Assembly: GCA_015179045.1 (NCBI GenBank)
Contig: WHUZ01000012.1
Location: forward strand, 496,001-560,000
DNA length: 64,000 nucleotides
From: Kalaharituber pfeilii
Taxonomy: Eukaryota > Ascomycota > Pezizomycetes > Pezizales > Pezizaceae
Direction: 5' to 3'
Of the stretch, positions 44,701-57,832 are shown piece after piece. Position 1 is the first letter of the stretch. Each line of letters starts with the position of its first letter. The notes beneath the pieces were generated by a model that did not search any database, had not been told where the DNA came from, and saw nothing but the letters and a program-made list of their open reading frames with translations. The translations under genes and the position numbers were made by a program.

Positions 44701-47256
44701 CTTCCCTCTTGTATTCCGCCAGAGCTACGTACACATAAGGCAGAGAGCCATTGGAAAACAGAGAAAATGGCGAAAAGAGATGTTGCTTTTGTGGCATATA
44801 TGGCTCTTTATAGAAATGAGCTAGTTGATAACCATTGGATGCCTCTTCCAGTGCATGATCCAGAGCTTGAATTGGACGAAATCGCGAAGAAGTCTTCAAC
44901 TACAGAGGTTCCGCTACAGATTGATCCCTTTGAGAGACCTTGGAAAACCAACTCGTGTGGGCAAATTGAAGCGTATAGTAGTTTAATCACAATTCAATGG
45001 CAAGATGGAGAAACAACGGAGTTGAAAATGTTCTTGCCATTTCCTTGCCCTCATATTGGCACATTTCAACTGTGGTGGACTGACGTGGAGCAGATTCGAA
45101 TAAAAATTCAGGAAGATCGAAATCCGACATTCTTATGTCCTGAGGAATTCGGAGCTTTCCAGAGGGTTACCTATAATCTGTTCTCAGCGGTGTTCTGGGG
45201 GCGAATAGAAAAGGAAAGCATGGATTTTTCTTACTTGTTCTGTCCAGTTGATGGAGATACGTCGTTGGAGAAAACACCTGTGCTAGAAGTATACCAATCC
45301 TGGTCAGAAATAAGAGAAGATCAATTGGGCATTGTAAGAGACAAAAGCCAGATGGGAAAGTTATACCTATTTAAGGCATGGAATAGAGACGCCACTTTGT
45401 CACCAGATGAGATGCAACAAAGATACCCAAATCATGAAATTCTCCCTGATGTTCCCCTTCTTGAGGTCACGCCAGTTCCGAGAAGGAGGAATTTCTTACA
45501 CAGTTGCAATAATAACGTGGACTTGCAACCGGTAGATGAAGATCCCCAAACATTCGACAATATACCGAAATTTCTTCTTCCGCAGGTCTGCACATTCGAT
45601 AAGATCCCATGGAAGTCCGCAAGAGCAACTCTCTTGCTTCCTTGTATTCTCCGAAGATTGGAGATATTTGCTATTGCACAAGAGCTTCAGGAAACAGTGC
45701 TCGCCCCAGTGAGGTTCCATGATGTGTCCCACCTGGTCACAGCAATTACTGCCTCATGTGCCGGCGAGGATACCAATTATCAACGCTATGAGTTACTCGG
45801 AGACTCAGTACTCAAATTTCTTTCTGGAATTCAACTTCTAGCGGACTTTCCGTTATGGCATGAGGGGTATTTGTCTGGAAAGAAAGACCGTACTGTAGCC
45901 AATTCCAAATTGGCTGAAGAGTCTGTGAGATTGCAGATGTCACGATTTATCATCACCAAACACTTCAACGCTCGAAAGTGGAAACCCAAATATATTCTTC
46001 TCCCAGGCGATCGCATGAATGGGGAGCAAGAAGGGCAGAAGAAGAGGTCATTATCCACCAAAATGCTCGCAGATATTGTGGAATCATTGATGGGTGCTGC
46101 ATATCTGGAAGGATCATTTGATAAGGCTCTCAAGGTAGCTGAGGTATTCGGTCTAGGCCTAAGTTGGAAAATTTTGGAGTATAGGCTTGATACTCTGTAT
46201 GAGCGCGCTATAACCTCACAGGGCATGCATTTCCCTCCACATCTGCACCAACTCGAAGACTTAATTGGATATCACTTCAACCAGAAGTCTCTCCTTCTGG
46301 AAGCAATTACCCATCCAGGATGTAACATAGACACAACTTTCGTTTCCTATCAACGAATGGAGTTTTTGGGTGACTCGGTCTTGGATATGGTGATTGTAGA
46401 TAAGCTCTTCCGCCATGCCAACAAATTCAGTCATGTTGATATGCACTTATACAAATCCGCAAGTGTAACGGCAGATTTTTTGGCATTTCTCTGCCTAAAC
46501 TTGTCCATGACAGTGCAAGAGGTTGAGACGGAGGTAAATACGGACTCTACTGGAAACATAACCTTAGTGCACAAATCAAAAACCGTGCGCTTTCTCTCAT
46601 TTCTTAGGCATCAGAATGCCAAAATTTACCAGATGCAAGAAGCAGCATACAAAAACTATCAGAAACTGAAAGAGGACATATTTCATGACCTGCAACATTG
46701 CCAGACTTACCCATGGACAAAACTTGCCGGGCTCAATGCAGAGAAGTTCTTCTCTGATATGATTGAGAGCATCTTGGGTGCCGTTTTCGTTGACTCGCAC
46801 GGAAACTGGGAAGCAGTACATGAAGTGTTGTCGAAACTGGGGTTAATCAACATACTCAACAGACTTGTCGATGATCGTGTCGACCCAAGGCACCCTGTCA
46901 CCAAGCTAGGAATGTATGCAGCCAGAAAGCTGAATACTGTAAAGTATACCTTCGGCGCGGAAAGCAATAGGTATACCTGTACGGTATATGTGAGCGACGA
47001 GGAAATTGTGAAGGTGGGGAATGGTATATCAGCGGAGGAGGTACGAACGAGAGCTGCGGAGACCGCATACTTGATGCTGGTTGACAGGGAGTTGAAGGGG
47101 AAGGAACCAGATACAACGATGACAGACGTCATCGCGCCGGATCTTGTGGCACAAGGGGTCGTAGGATTACTAGAATACCAGCTCAATACTAGTTCCACAG
47201 TGATGGCATTGGGTGATATAGAAGAACAAGAAGATGAGGACGAGGATCTAAGCTAG
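41740..47256 (+). CDS. Dicer-like RNase III (Dcl1 type)
   Basis: Eight exons (41740-42540, 42610-42638, 42695-42743, 42799-42993, 43049-43118, 43206-43347, 43403-44503, 44556-47256) splice into one frame. The DExD/H helicase is complete across introns: Walker A ETGSGKTF, WFLVPNRFLAEQQ, motif II DEAHHC, LGLTASP. Helicase C has SVAEEGLDIQACHLV and YIQMRGRARR. A Dicer dimerisation region (GALLTYDTAIPHLHHFC) follows. There are two RNase III domains, RIIIa YELLGDSVLK and RIIIb RMEFLGDSVLD, each with its acidic residues (ESLMGAAY, ESILGAVF), then a C-terminal dsRBD-like HPVTKLGMYAARKL and an acidic tail. No PAZ was seen, as is usual for fungal Dicers. It cuts dsRNA into small RNAs for quelling. Intron 3 appears to use a GC donor. 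Confidence 0.95.
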
Positions 47257-47714
47257 AGGGGTATTCTTTTGTTTTGTTGGGCGTTTATATTGAGTAATAC
47301 AGAGTATGTTCGGTTCCTTTCCATGATATTGAAGATGGCAAATCATGGTAATAAATGTTTTGGGATAATTTTGAACCAGAGAGAACGATATGGATAAACA
47401 TTTGTGTTGAAACATGCTCAGTGCATGTCTGAGGGAAAGAAATACATATCTGCTTTCGCCTTCTGCCGTGACGAACTTGTTGACATCAGGTGATTTCTTT
47501 ATCATACAGTGTGGACCTTCAGGGTCCAAGATCCGACTCTGGATGTGATATATGCGTTAGCTTATGTTACGTTAGTGATGGCATAGAACAACAATCCTAA
47601 ACCTCATCATGGGTACCAGCAAGTTTAAGTCCCGTGTATGTACCTATAAGCTCACAGAATTTTGGCACAGCTTTACCCTCCTTTTTTTTTTTTTTGTTGT
47701 TGTGAGGAAATACA
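47257..47714. other. 3' flank of Dicer gene
   Basis: No coding sequence is supported. A T-run occurs at about 47683-47695. Confidence 0.4.
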
Positions 47715-48330
47715 ATCCTTCCCTTTGGAATTCGCGCACAGCTCAGTCAGGCATTCCCCCACTGACCATATTATGGACCTGGCCAATGAAGCCTCATGTA
47801 CGTGCAAGTTTAAGCCACTTGTACCCACCAATTGATTACAAGGAGGATGCCATTAGTACTGGGCTCCCCGTGATCGTGTAGCTAGGAGGAATAGGGAAAC
47901 GTTACGAAATAGCAACGGTAGATAGCAAAATAACATTCTATATCGTAGAACTTTTTTACAGGCGCCATAGCAGAGGTCGTCAGAGGGAGCCGTCTGAGAG
48001 GCTGCTGGGAGGGGGGAGTCTCGCGACTGAGAGATGGAGAGGTGAGTGTGAGGGGGGTACGATTGAGGGGCGGTAGGGGTGTGTGGGAGGATGGATTCAA
48101 GAGGTGATGCAGTTGTCAACTTCTTGAACTGATCTATGCTTTGTTTAAAGTGGAATGCTGTTATTTCTAGTGATAAAGGTAACAAGTGCCATGGACAGAT
48201 ATGAAATTGAGGTCCCCGGTTCGATTCTGAGATGGAGAAGAAAGTTGCCCACCATCTTGAAAGTAAATACGATGCACTATAATGCTCCGCTTCCAGCGAT
48301 GGTTTTCTTGGGAGTTAGAATTCTAGGGTT
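47715..48330 (+). repeat. Dispersed repeat with tRNA-like boxes, copy 2
   Basis: This partner of 28425-29030 shares ordered blocks and the exact B-box GGTTCGATTC at about 48219; the A-box-like element is TTCTAGTGATAAAGG. The copies are heavily diverged outside the blocks. Confidence 0.55.
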
Positions 48331-49416
48331 GGTCAAGTGGGAAGTTGGAACTGAGGCAACTTGTTATATTTAATATTACAGCGAAGGGGATGCGAGGTGC
48401 TGCTGCAGCTGGAGGAAGGGGTGTACACGCAAATCTCAGGACGCAGACGCGGATAAGACTGAAGGGAGGACGCTGAGAGGTAGAGACAGTTAAGCACTTC
48501 ACAGGACGGCTATAACACTGATTACCGTTCACACGGTCGAAGGTCTATTTAGATTTTGGGGGATTTATGTAGTGGTAGCAATTTGCGAACCATCGTACAT
48601 TTATGCAGTCTTTGTTGTTTTGTCATTTTGTAAGACGCTTGAGGGTGTCTCCTTCCTGCGTATCTTTTCGTATGCCATTATCTCACACACTGTTTCGCAA
48701 AATGTTATTCGCTGTTGGAGGTAGAGATGGAATGTTTAGCCATTTTGCATGTTACTTCAATTTAACATTGATTTATTTGTGCGTCTATGCTGTTCAACTT
48801 ATTGATTCAAATGTTCAACTGGGAGGAATGCCGTTACCCTCATGCCGTGTAAGTTGTGATCGTATCAAGCAGTATATCTAGACTAAGACATTATACACTT
48901 ATTGTACAAGATTTTATCAGCGCCATCTCGAAGCTCAATGCGGTTTCGAAGCTCAATGAAAATTTTTGATTGTCTTATAATCAGCCTGTCCTGTAGCCCA
49001 CATGTAGAACGGCACTGCTCACAATAATAACTCATTTTATTCACTTACATATATACTTAGTGGATGATACCTCATGTTTGCTATACTACGTTATAAACAG
49101 AGCATTTAACCATGCGGCCATCACAATTCCCCTACCAAAGAATTAAAGAAATAAAAAAGGTTAACCAAAGTATGTGCTACTTAGTAGATCCTCCAGCACA
49201 AATATACCACTTCGCAAAAAAAATCGCAATAAGGAAACACACCATGAAAGGAAGAGTTATCACTACCGGAGCCTTTAAGTAAAAGAATGCCTTTCCATGC
49301 CGCGGAAAATAAAAGAAAAGAACGCATTACCAAAAATGATGTGATCAAAGAAAACCTGTGTACTAGCTTAAAAACACACCTACCAACAGGGATCATTCCG
49401 TCCATGATGACTTCCT
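48331..49416. other. Intergenic, Hsp104 3' side
   Basis: No gene recognised. AT-rich short frames only. Confidence 0.4.
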
Positions 49417-52230
49417 TTAAGAATAAAGCCCCCCATCTATCTCCTCTATCTCCATCGCTGGATTCCCACTATAATCTCCATCCTCATCAAGCATATCCAA
49501 ATCTTCGTCTTCGTCGCCTACACCACCCTCATGATTCGGCAGCACCTGAATCTTGTTGGTCCTATCCAACGTGACTCTTGCCACCTCTCCGTCTCTAATC
49601 GCACCCCTCAGCAATAACACCGCAAGCTTGTTGAGTACCTCCTTCTCGATGACCCTGTTGAGTGGTCTGGCACCATACGCGGGACTATAGCCTGCATCAC
49701 CAAGGTAATCCTTCGCCCTTTCATCGACCTGGATAACGACATTTCTGTGATTGGCTGCGAGACGTTGTTGCACCTCTGCAAGCCGGAGGTCGACAATCTT
49801 GCGAATTTCCTTGCGTGTCAGCCGGTTGAAGATGACAACGTTGGAAATACGGTTGAGAAACTCAGGGAGGAAGTGGCGCCTAACCGCCTCCATCACGAGC
49901 TCTCGGGAAGTGCTGTCAATTTTGCCTTCGTTTATGCTGCCTACAGGAACGTTACGAGGGGCAGTAAGGTATTCGGCTCCGAGATTGCTGGTCATGATAA
50001 TGACGGTATTTTTGCCATCTATCACACGGCCTTGTCCGTCGGTAATACGGCCATCATCTAAAAGTTGAAGGAGGACGGTGAGAACTTCTTTCGCGGCCTT
50101 CTCAATTTCATCGAAGAGAAGAATAGAGAAAGGACGGCGGCGGAGCTGCTCAGTAAGCTGTCCGCCAGCGTCATGTCCCACATAACCAGGCGGGGCACCA
50201 ATGAGCCGAGATACAGAGTGTTTCTCCATGTATTCAGACATATCAATTCTGATCATCGATTTAGGATCATCAAAGAGAAACTCTGCCAACGACTTAGATA
50301 GCAAAGTTTTACCAGTACCGCTGGGACCACAGAACAGGAAACTGGCGATAGGCTGATTAGGATTATTGAGTCCTGATCTGGAAAGCCGGATTGCGTTTGC
50401 AACGGCTTTCACAGCTTCACGTTGTCCGACAACCGCCTTCATCAAATATTTCTCCATATTCAACAGCTTCTCCTTCTCAGAGGTCTTGAGGCGTGTTACT
50501 GGAATTCCGGTCCATCTAGCCACAATCTCGTTAATCTGGTCAGGGCCAACCAAGTCAGTGAGAAGTGGTGCAGAGTCGCCGTTCGCACCACCATTCCACT
50601 GCTCGGCTTCCTGTTTGGACTTCTCTGTCTCAAGCCTAAAGATATACTTCTCAAGTTCTGGCATAGCATAGTATGTGAGATCAGAAGCACGCTGGTAGTC
50701 CCCGGATCTCTCCGCCTCGGCAGCCTTAGCCTTCAGGTGATCGAGCTTCTTTTTGGCCTCCTGCAAAGAAGCAGTGCGCTTCTTCTCTGCCTCATATCTC
50801 TCACGCAATGGGCGGAGCTCTTCTTCAACATTTGCAGCTTCCTTCTTTGCTGCAGAGAGACGTTCCTTAGAAGGTTGATCCTTTTCACGTTCGAGTGCAT
50901 GGATTTCAATAAGAAGTTGTCGGAGTTTCCGTTCAAGCGTATCGACGATTTCCGGTGCGCTTTCACGGGTGACGCGAACTGCAGAAGCGGCTTCATCAAT
51001 CAAATCGATTGCAGAGTCAGGAAGCCGTCTAGAAGTAAGGTATCTCGAAGCTAAAGTTGCGGCTGCAACGATAGCTGCGTCGGAAATTGTAACACCATGA
51101 TGAACCTCATATCTCTCCTTTAGCCCTCTCAGAATGGAGATTGTCTCCGGTACACTCGGCTCCTTCACCAATACTTGCTGGAAACGTCGTTCAAATGCTG
51201 CATCCTTCTCGATATACTTTCGATATTCTGCCAATGTTGTAGCACCAATACAGTGCAATTGACCTCTTGCTAACATCGGCTTCAAAAGATTTGCAGCATC
51301 CATTCCGCCTTCGCCAGTTGCACCTGCTCCCATAAGCAAATGGATCTCATCAATGAAAAGTACGATCATATCCTTGCTGTCTTCAATTTCCTTCAAGACC
51401 GCTTTCATACGTTCCTCGAACTCCCCCCTGTACTTTGTTCCTGCAACCAACGCACCAACATCCAAACTTAGCAACCTGCAATTGGCGAGATTCGCTGGAA
51501 CATCGGCATTGACGATCCTAGCCGCTAATCCCTCCACTACACTAGTTTTACCCACTCCAGGTTCTCCAACAAGTACAGGATTATTCTTGGTTCGCCTTGA
51601 CAAGATGCGCACAACCCGTAGCACTTCTTGTTCCCTTCCAATGACCGGATCTAGACTTCCATCCCTTGCTCTTTGCGTTAAGTCGAGCGTATACTTTGCA
51701 AGGGCCTCTCCACCGCTAACATCCTCGTTTTGACTCTCAACCCTCTTAGTACCACGAATGGATTGAACTGCATTGTCGAATACGGACAAATTGGTAATTC
51801 CGGCTTCACTCAGCAACGACTTGATCTGGTGATCTTGAGCAAGAGCACTAATCAAGTGATCTTGAGCAAGATAACTGTCACGCTGAGTCTTCTGAAGCTT
51901 CTGGGCTTCTCGAATGACTTTCGCTAATGCTGGATTCAGTGATGGCTCTGGAGGTGGCGGATCTTGACTGGGTAATCGGACAAGCGCCTTCTTAATACCC
52001 CGTTCGAATGTCTGGAAGTCACCGTTGGCCCTTTCAATGATCTGCTTAAACAGAATTGTTGGAGCAGAGGCATTTGGGCCAACTGCTGCGGTATCTGGTG
52101 AGGAGGGTGGCACTATCAGGGCATGTGCAAGATGGATAGGTGTGACTTGAGGGTGTGCGTATGTTTGAGCAAGCTCAAGAGCGGCGTTAAAGGCTTCGCC
52201 AGCCTTATTAGTGAACTGAGGTGCTGACAT
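49417..52230 (-). CDS. HSP104: Hsp104/ClpB disaggregase
   Basis: The 937-residue intronless ORF is full length. It has a Clp N domain ([20 protein letters not shown]), first AAA+ with Walker [16 protein letters not shown] and Walker [11 protein letters not shown], a coiled-coil middle domain ([14 protein letters not shown]...[15 protein letters not shown]) and second AAA+ with [18 protein letters not shown] and [10 protein letters not shown]. The C-terminus is acidic ([14 protein letters not shown]...[11 protein letters not shown]). It unfolds aggregates with Hsp70 in the cytosol and affects prion-like assemblies. The promoter has a TATA box about 210 bp upstream and an STRE-like CCCCT. All ATP-binding residues appear intact. 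Confidence 0.97.
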   Translation of the reverse strand: MSAPQFTNKAGEAFNAALELAQTYAHPQVTPIHLAHALIVPPSSPDTAAVGPNASAPTILFKQIIERANGDFQTFERGIKKALVRLPSQDPPPPEPSLNPALAKVIREAQKLQKTQRDSYLAQDHLISALAQDHQIKSLLSEAGITNLSVFDNAVQSIRGTKRVESQNEDVSGGEALAKYTLDLTQRARDGSLDPVIGREQEVLRVVRILSRRTKNNPVLVGEPGVGKTSVVEGLAARIVNADVPANLANCRLLSLDVGALVAGTKYRGEFEERMKAVLKEIEDSKDMIVLFIDEIHLLMGAGATGEGGMDAANLLKPMLARGQLHCIGATTLAEYRKYIEKDAAFERRFQQVLVKEPSVPETISILRGLKERYEVHHGVTISDAAIVAAATLASRYLTSRRLPDSAIDLIDEAASAVRVTRESAPEIVDTLERKLRQLLIEIHALEREKDQPSKERLSAAKKEAANVEEELRPLRERYEAEKKRTASLQEAKKKLDHLKAKAAEAERSGDYQRASDLTYYAMPELEKYIFRLETEKSKQEAEQWNGGANGDSAPLLTDLVGPDQINEIVARWTGIPVTRLKTSEKEKLLNMEKYLMKAVVGQREAVKAVANAIRLSRSGLNNPNQPIASFLFCGPSGTGKTLLSKSLAEFLFDDPKSMIRIDMSEYMEKHSVSRLIGAPPGYVGHDAGGQLTEQLRRRPFSILLFDEIEKAAKEVLTVLLQLLDDGRITDGQGRVIDGKNTVIIMTSNLGAEYLTAPRNVPVGSINEGKIDSTSRELVMEAVRRHFLPEFLNRISNVVIFNRLTRKEIRKIVDLRLAEVQQRLAANHRNVVIQVDERAKDYLGDAGYSPAYGARPLNRVIEKEVLNKLAVLLLRGAIRDGEVARVTLDRTNKIQVLPNHEGGVGDEDEDLDMLDEDGDYSGNPAMEIEEIDGGLYS

Positions 52231-52439
52231 TTATGGCTGCTGTATGGACTGCAAAAAAAAAGGTATAAGTTGCTGCAAGAAGTACAAATTATGTGAAAGT
52301 TTGGGAACCTTTTGTGTCGTGAATTCGTTCGCTTTGCACTAATCAAAAGTACAACGTTTGTGTGAGAGGCCCTTATACACTGTATGTCCGTCGAAAGCAG
52401 AAACAAAGAAATGTGGGGTGGGTAAGCGATGAGGACTAC

Positions 52440-52580
52440 TTTTATACAGAGCGGTGAGAAAACTTGCCCCTGCCCAACCGTGCCCAACCGTGCCAAAAGC
52501 CTGCGTTTGTTCTCGTCTTGCCTGGTAGGCACTCGAATCAGTGCGGCTCATAGAAGATGCGCCAAGCGTCTCGAAGCTTC
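52440..52580 (-). promoter_or_regulatory. HSP104 promoter: TATA, STRE-like, HSE-like
   Basis: On the minus strand a TATAAAA at about 52446-52440 lies 210 bp before the ATG. A CCCCT (stress-response-like) motif occurs near 52468. GAAGCTTC at 52573-52580 is a two-unit heat-shock element (GAAnnTTC). A 10-bp direct repeat GCCCAACCGT lies near 52476. Heat-shock control is expected for this gene; the sites are short and could occur by chance. Confidence 0.45.
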
Positions 52581-53450
52581 CATTCAGAGGTAGCCAAGCC
52601 GAGACTTCGCGCCATAGAACCCGCTCGGGCATGGCCGTTGAGGACTCTGAGAGTACGGTCACGTCATATATGCAGATCCCCCGCCAATTGTTCTCGTACC
52701 CCAGCTTCAGGTACAGGTATCATATTTGCAGGCTTCTCGGTGAACTCAGCTCCACCGGATGCGACCATGCCCACTTCATGATACTTCGGGTACAGGCTAA
52801 ATACTTGTACTTATGGACACCAGCTTTTTTTTGTCAGCCACGGGCGGCTCCTAAGCATCGCCAACTCTGATTCCATGTGATCAAGATGAGCTTAGCATGA
52901 GGCTAAGCGCAGGAAAAGCAGGAAGCATTGATTAGTCAAAATTGCACTCGGTACCCTCAAGCCAGTCCCCCATGCTTAGACGGTCACGTACCGAAACCTA
53001 TGTAGGTATGCGTAGAGAGGCGGAAACTCAACTTGTTTACGCTGCGGCTCAAAGTAAAAACAAAGTTCTTTTATTTTCTGATGCTCAGGTTACTAAGACG
53101 AATGATAAGTATTGTGCACCCCCGTACTGGTAGCCTAAGACGCAAAATAGGCCGTTCGAGTTCTCGCAACCTACATAGTCTCATGCCATATTACCTCCCT
53201 CTAATTTATTGAGGCCGGGGCTTTACTTACCTAATCATCCAACCGAGATTAAATTATGACACTGTGAAAAAGCCTAGTCTAGTTGGATCATGTTTGATAC
53301 TATTATATTGGGTTAGAATGGTACGCCAGTCATGTGATTACAGCAAAGCCTCGACGCGTTAAAGAGCCTAATAATTTGCCGCGTCTCCCCAAAATGTGGA
53401 CAGCAAATTCTACCAGGCTCTGCCGAAAATTCCAGAGTCAAGAAGCACCA
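52581..53450. other. Intergenic between divergent HSP104 and Rdh54 genes
   Basis: Non-coding as far as I can tell. It contains TGTTCTCGTACCC (52689-52701). Confidence 0.4.
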
Positions 53451-56400
53451 ATGTATCGAAAGCCCTTCCGAACCCCATTTCTGAAGCCTACCAAAAGAGA
53501 TTCAGACGAGGAAAATCAAATCACTGAAGCCAACAATCATGAAACCGTATACCCTCCGCGGAAGAAGTTGAAACAATTTTGCCAGAACGACCAAACAAGT
53601 GAAATGAGGCTACCTCCTATCTCTCCATTCACTAGCAAGCCTCTCCTTAGTCTCAAAAACCCCACTGCTTATAGCACAAAAGCTGAGAAAATGACGGAAA
53701 ATGTGGAAAAAAGCTCAGGTAATGGTGAAACATACTACAATGTACTATGGAGAAAGTTCACAACGAGGAAGTATGAACACTCGAGCATGCGTTCGAAATG
53801 TTGCTAAATGTTGCCAATAATAAAGACATAAAACCTTCGACGGTGATGGCGTTCTTGTTCTCTCTGGAGGATACGCGACGCTACAAGATTTGAGTGGGAA
53901 AGAGTATAACCTCCAGTATTACATTCTGGTAACGAATTCAATTGCTGATGTTGTATGGTAAAAGTTTGGGCAAGACCATGTGGAGCAAGCCTCTTGAGTC
54001 TGGAGATCAACTTTCCATTGGCACAAGGGAAGTAGAAATCGATTCCATGCTGAGCAAGCCTGACTATTTGGCTGGAAGACCGTTCCTGAAGAACAGTACG
54101 ACAGTTGCTGCTTCCGCCTCCCGTCATGCTATCTCTGCTTCTATAGTTCAGAAAAAACAGTTCAAAGTTCCACTTCTTACACCATCAGCTGCCTCTCATA
54201 AGACCAAATCATCGAAAGAACCTACCCCAAGGCATGACCCCCATGCCCCTAACGCCCTGGTGATGCCACGCCCCTCAATTAGCTCTATTCCATTAGGCAA
54301 GAGGCTGGTCGACGTTGTAGTAGACCCTTTTATCAGTCACCATCTACGGCCCCACCAACGTGAAGGAGTAACATTCCTTTATGAGGCAGTTATGGGAATG
54401 AAATCACAAGGGTGTCAAGGTGCTATATTGGCGGATGAAATGGGTCTTGGGAAGACCCTACAGACTATTGCCTTATTGTGGACTCTAATGAAACAAAGTC
54501 CTATTTTTGACCCTGGCAGCATCAGTACCACAGGAGGCAGACCAGTTGTCAAAAAGGCACTCATTGTATGTCCAGTGACACTGATAAATAACTGGAGAAA
54601 GGAGTTCAGAAAATGGCTTGGAAATGAGAGGATTGGGGTGCTAGTGATGGGAGAGAAGACCAATGTGAAAGACTTCACAGCTGGGAAGGTCTATAATGTT
54701 ATGGTTAGTGTGCTACAACTCATGACGAGGATCAATTATTGATTGTTGTGCCTCATTTTAACAATCCGTGCGCGTGTAGATTGTTGGGTATGAACGTGTG
54801 AGAACTTGGCTCATCCTATTTGCATTCGAGCTACACTAATTGATAGGCGCAGCTACAAAAAATTCAAGGTGAATTGAAAAAGGCTCAAATCGATATTGTA
54901 GTTGCAGACGAAGGTATCTTCTACTTGCCAAAGTTGATTTGGCATAGCTAATTCGATGAGCTGAAAGGTCATCGGCTCAAAAGTGAGAAAAACAAGGCTG
55001 CGCAAGCCATACGGAACCTCAATGCTCGAAGAAGGGTGATTTTGAGCGGTACACCGCTACAAAATGACCTTCGTGAGTTTTTCATCATGATAGACTTTGT
55101 TAACCCAGGTCTATTGGATACCTATGCAACCTTTCGAAGGACGTTTGAAGGTCCTATTGTCAAAAGCCAGCAACCTGAGGCTACGGCCAAAGATATTGAA
55201 AAGGGGAAAGCAAGAAGTGAAGAGGTAAGATCCAAAGGGAACAATTACAAGAAGTAACTTTTGACTGTGGGTATAGCTTGCTTCGATCACGAGAATGTTT
55301 GTTTTGAGACGAACAGCTGAACTTCTATCAAAATATCTTCCCCCAAAAAGTAAGTGTTTCGATATTACTTGAGCCTGATTGGTTGACAAGAGCTAATTAT
55401 GCAGTTGAATACGTGGTGTTTTGTAGACCCTCAGCTGTTCAGCTGGATGTTTACAAGGGAATGCTGAATACTCCTGCTTTTAATGCTTGTTTAGGAAACC
55501 CACAATCATCACTCCAGCTTATAACCTTACTAAAAAAAATCTGCAACTCACCGGCGTTACTAGCTAGGCAAGGTAGAGATGAAGGTGAAGGAAAGGTACT
55601 AGAAAATGCCCTATCAGACGATCTAGGTGACGGAATATACTGATGGTCCCCTTCAGATCAATGACAACCTTGAGTCGATGTTTCCGCATATCAGGTCAAA
55701 GGCATTCAAGAATTTGACAGCGTCCGCTAGCGGAAAGTTACGCATATTGGAAAAGATGCTTGTGACCCTCCGAGAAACTACAGATGAAAAAATTGTACTT
55801 GTATCAAACTATACAAGCACACTGAACTTGCTCCAGAATCTACTAAGTGCGAAAGGATACTCCTTCTTGAGGTTAGACGGATCTACTCCTGCTGCTAAAA
55901 GACAGGAATTTGTAGATAAATTTAACAGAGTTGATGCCGAAACTGCTTGTATGAAGCCCTCTACAATATTTAAATTCTTATGCATCATTCAGGAAAGTTT
56001 TCTGATAGGTTTTACCACCGAAGTTGCATTTCTCCTGTCCGCGAAATCCGGAGGTGCGGGCATCAACTTGATTGGGGCATCACGACTGGTACTTTTTGAT
56101 TTAGACTGGAACCCAGCTACAGATCAGCAAGCAATGGCAAGAATACACAGGGATGGCCAAAAAAAGGAAGTAAAAGTATATCGGATGATAACGTACGTGA
56201 GGACTTTTGGTTTTGCTGCAAAGGGATACTAATAGGAAATGAGATATAGTACAGGGTGTATAGATGAGAAAATCTATCAAAGGCAGCTAACGAAGCAGGG
56301 GTGAGTGAATGTGTTCTAACACCTGTGAAGTTATTCTTATCTTGCCAGACTTCGCGATTCAGGGTGAAAAGGCTGACCCAAGTGTTCTGGACGTGCAGCT

Positions 56401-57500
56401 TGGCAAATTCGGTCATGGATCAGAAATCATCCACCTCAAGCTTCTCCATGGCTGAGCTAAGGGACTTGTTCACCCTGGATGAAGGGACAGATTGTCAGAC
56501 GCACGATCTACTTGGCTGTGATTGTATGGGAAGGGGTGGAGGCGGCAGATCAAGAAGCGTGAGCAGAATTGGAACGCTGTCTGAGGCCGAAGATTCCGAA
56601 CAACGAGATGGATTCACCGATGCACACAAGAATGCGAAAGCTAGTGAAGTCGAGGATAATTGCGAAACAGAGGAAAGTGACGAAGAAAGCTTGCCTGTCG
56701 ACATGCTGCCAGGACTGATGAAAGCAAGCCAAGTCGATATGGAAAAAATTGAGGAGGTGAGTTTTTTTCCTGTACGAAGCCCCCCACACATTCATTAAGC
56801 ATATTTTCCACTTATAACGCATATTAGCGATTGTATACGCCTCTACCACATACATACTTATACCCCGCAAACTCCCCCCTCTATGTGCATGCCCATACAT
56901 ATATCTACTGCTGCTTTTATGCGCCCTGTATCCCCCCAGTACATTCTCTATTAGTGTTCCGATTTTATTTCTTCCATATTTTCATGCTCCTATTCCCAGA
57001 TCCCGTCTCGTCAACCAAACAAATATGGTATTCTTTATTTAGTGTAACATCTGGAAGAGTACCGAATGCTGATCAGTCGGTATGGGTGCGCTTAAATTTG
57101 CGTAAAACGTGCTGTACAATAGGAATTCAAGAAATCACGACCAAATATGCAGAGGGCGAAGAAGGAGCAGTTGAGCGTGTTGATGGGGTATGAACATTTT
57201 GCGGCAAATGTGTTAGCTAGCACCGGCGTTGGTTGCACTGCTAAAGAAGGAAGGAGAGAAGAGAAAGACAACATAAATAAGGACAATGTGGGGGTTGACG
57301 ATGGCGAAGGCTCTTCTGGTGCTGAGGAGGAGGATGAGGGGAATGAGGGGGATGAGGGGGATGGGAACGATGGTCTTATTATCGAGAAGATCCGGGCAGC
57401 GGCAGAGGAAGAGCCATTTGTGGCGGATGATGTGTTAAGCTCAGTCATTAGGGAAGTAGGGAGCAGGATGGTGAGCTTCGTTTTCCAAAAGTTCGACTAG
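53451..57500 (+). CDS. RDH54: Swi2/Snf2 DNA translocase, Rdh54/Tid1 (RAD54B type)
   Basis: A multi-exon gene starts at MYRKPFRTPFLKPTKR; an in-frame ATG lies 57 bp upstream. An early intron after FTTRK joins HKTFDGDGVLVLSGGYATLQ. Helicase motifs are I ILADEMGLGKTLQTIALL, Ia VCPVTLINNW, II ADEGHRLKS (split by an intron), III LSGTPLQNDL and the C-domain AKSGGAGINLIGASRLVLFD and ARIHRDGQ. The C-terminus has ELRDLFTLDEGTDCQTHDLL and VSFVFQKFD, hallmarks of Rdh54/RAD54B. It remodels DNA and Rad51/Dmc1 filaments in recombination. Two one-base frame breaks appear, near 53946-53966 and near 55628-55634, both without plausible introns. A 366-bp intron (56757-57122) is much longer than the others. Confidence 0.85.
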
Positions 57501-57832
57501 CATTATTGCAGGGAAAGTTGCGGGATGGACTCGAGACGGTAAAGGTGGAGGGTGAGGCAAATGGTATGCATATATTGGAGGAGCACTCATTAGGAGAATA
57601 TTAAGGGAATTACTGTACACATTGCAGTACCATGATTCGGAGAGAATGATGCGCTGGGATTGTCTACCAGAGGTCTAACTCTAAATGCTGGCAGAGCGGA
57701 TTTACCAGTTGTTGATTGCTTAGGTCACTATATCTTATACGTTCCGTGGTTTTTGTAAAGCGACTGCAGTGGATTATACGCTTAATTAATGAAACAGGTA
57801 TAGACTAGACCGCTTTCCGGACATCAGAACAC
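57501..57832. other. 3' flank of Rdh54 gene
   Basis: An alternative splice (donor 57471) could add a short tail ending about 57604, but the VSFVF ending of the main frame is family-typical, so I treat this as non-coding. Confidence 0.4.

Noticed and set aside
57471..57604. Spliced extension of the Rdh54 gene
   Set aside because: The unspliced ending VSFVFQKFD fits RAD54B-type C-termini, so the alternative tail is unlikely.
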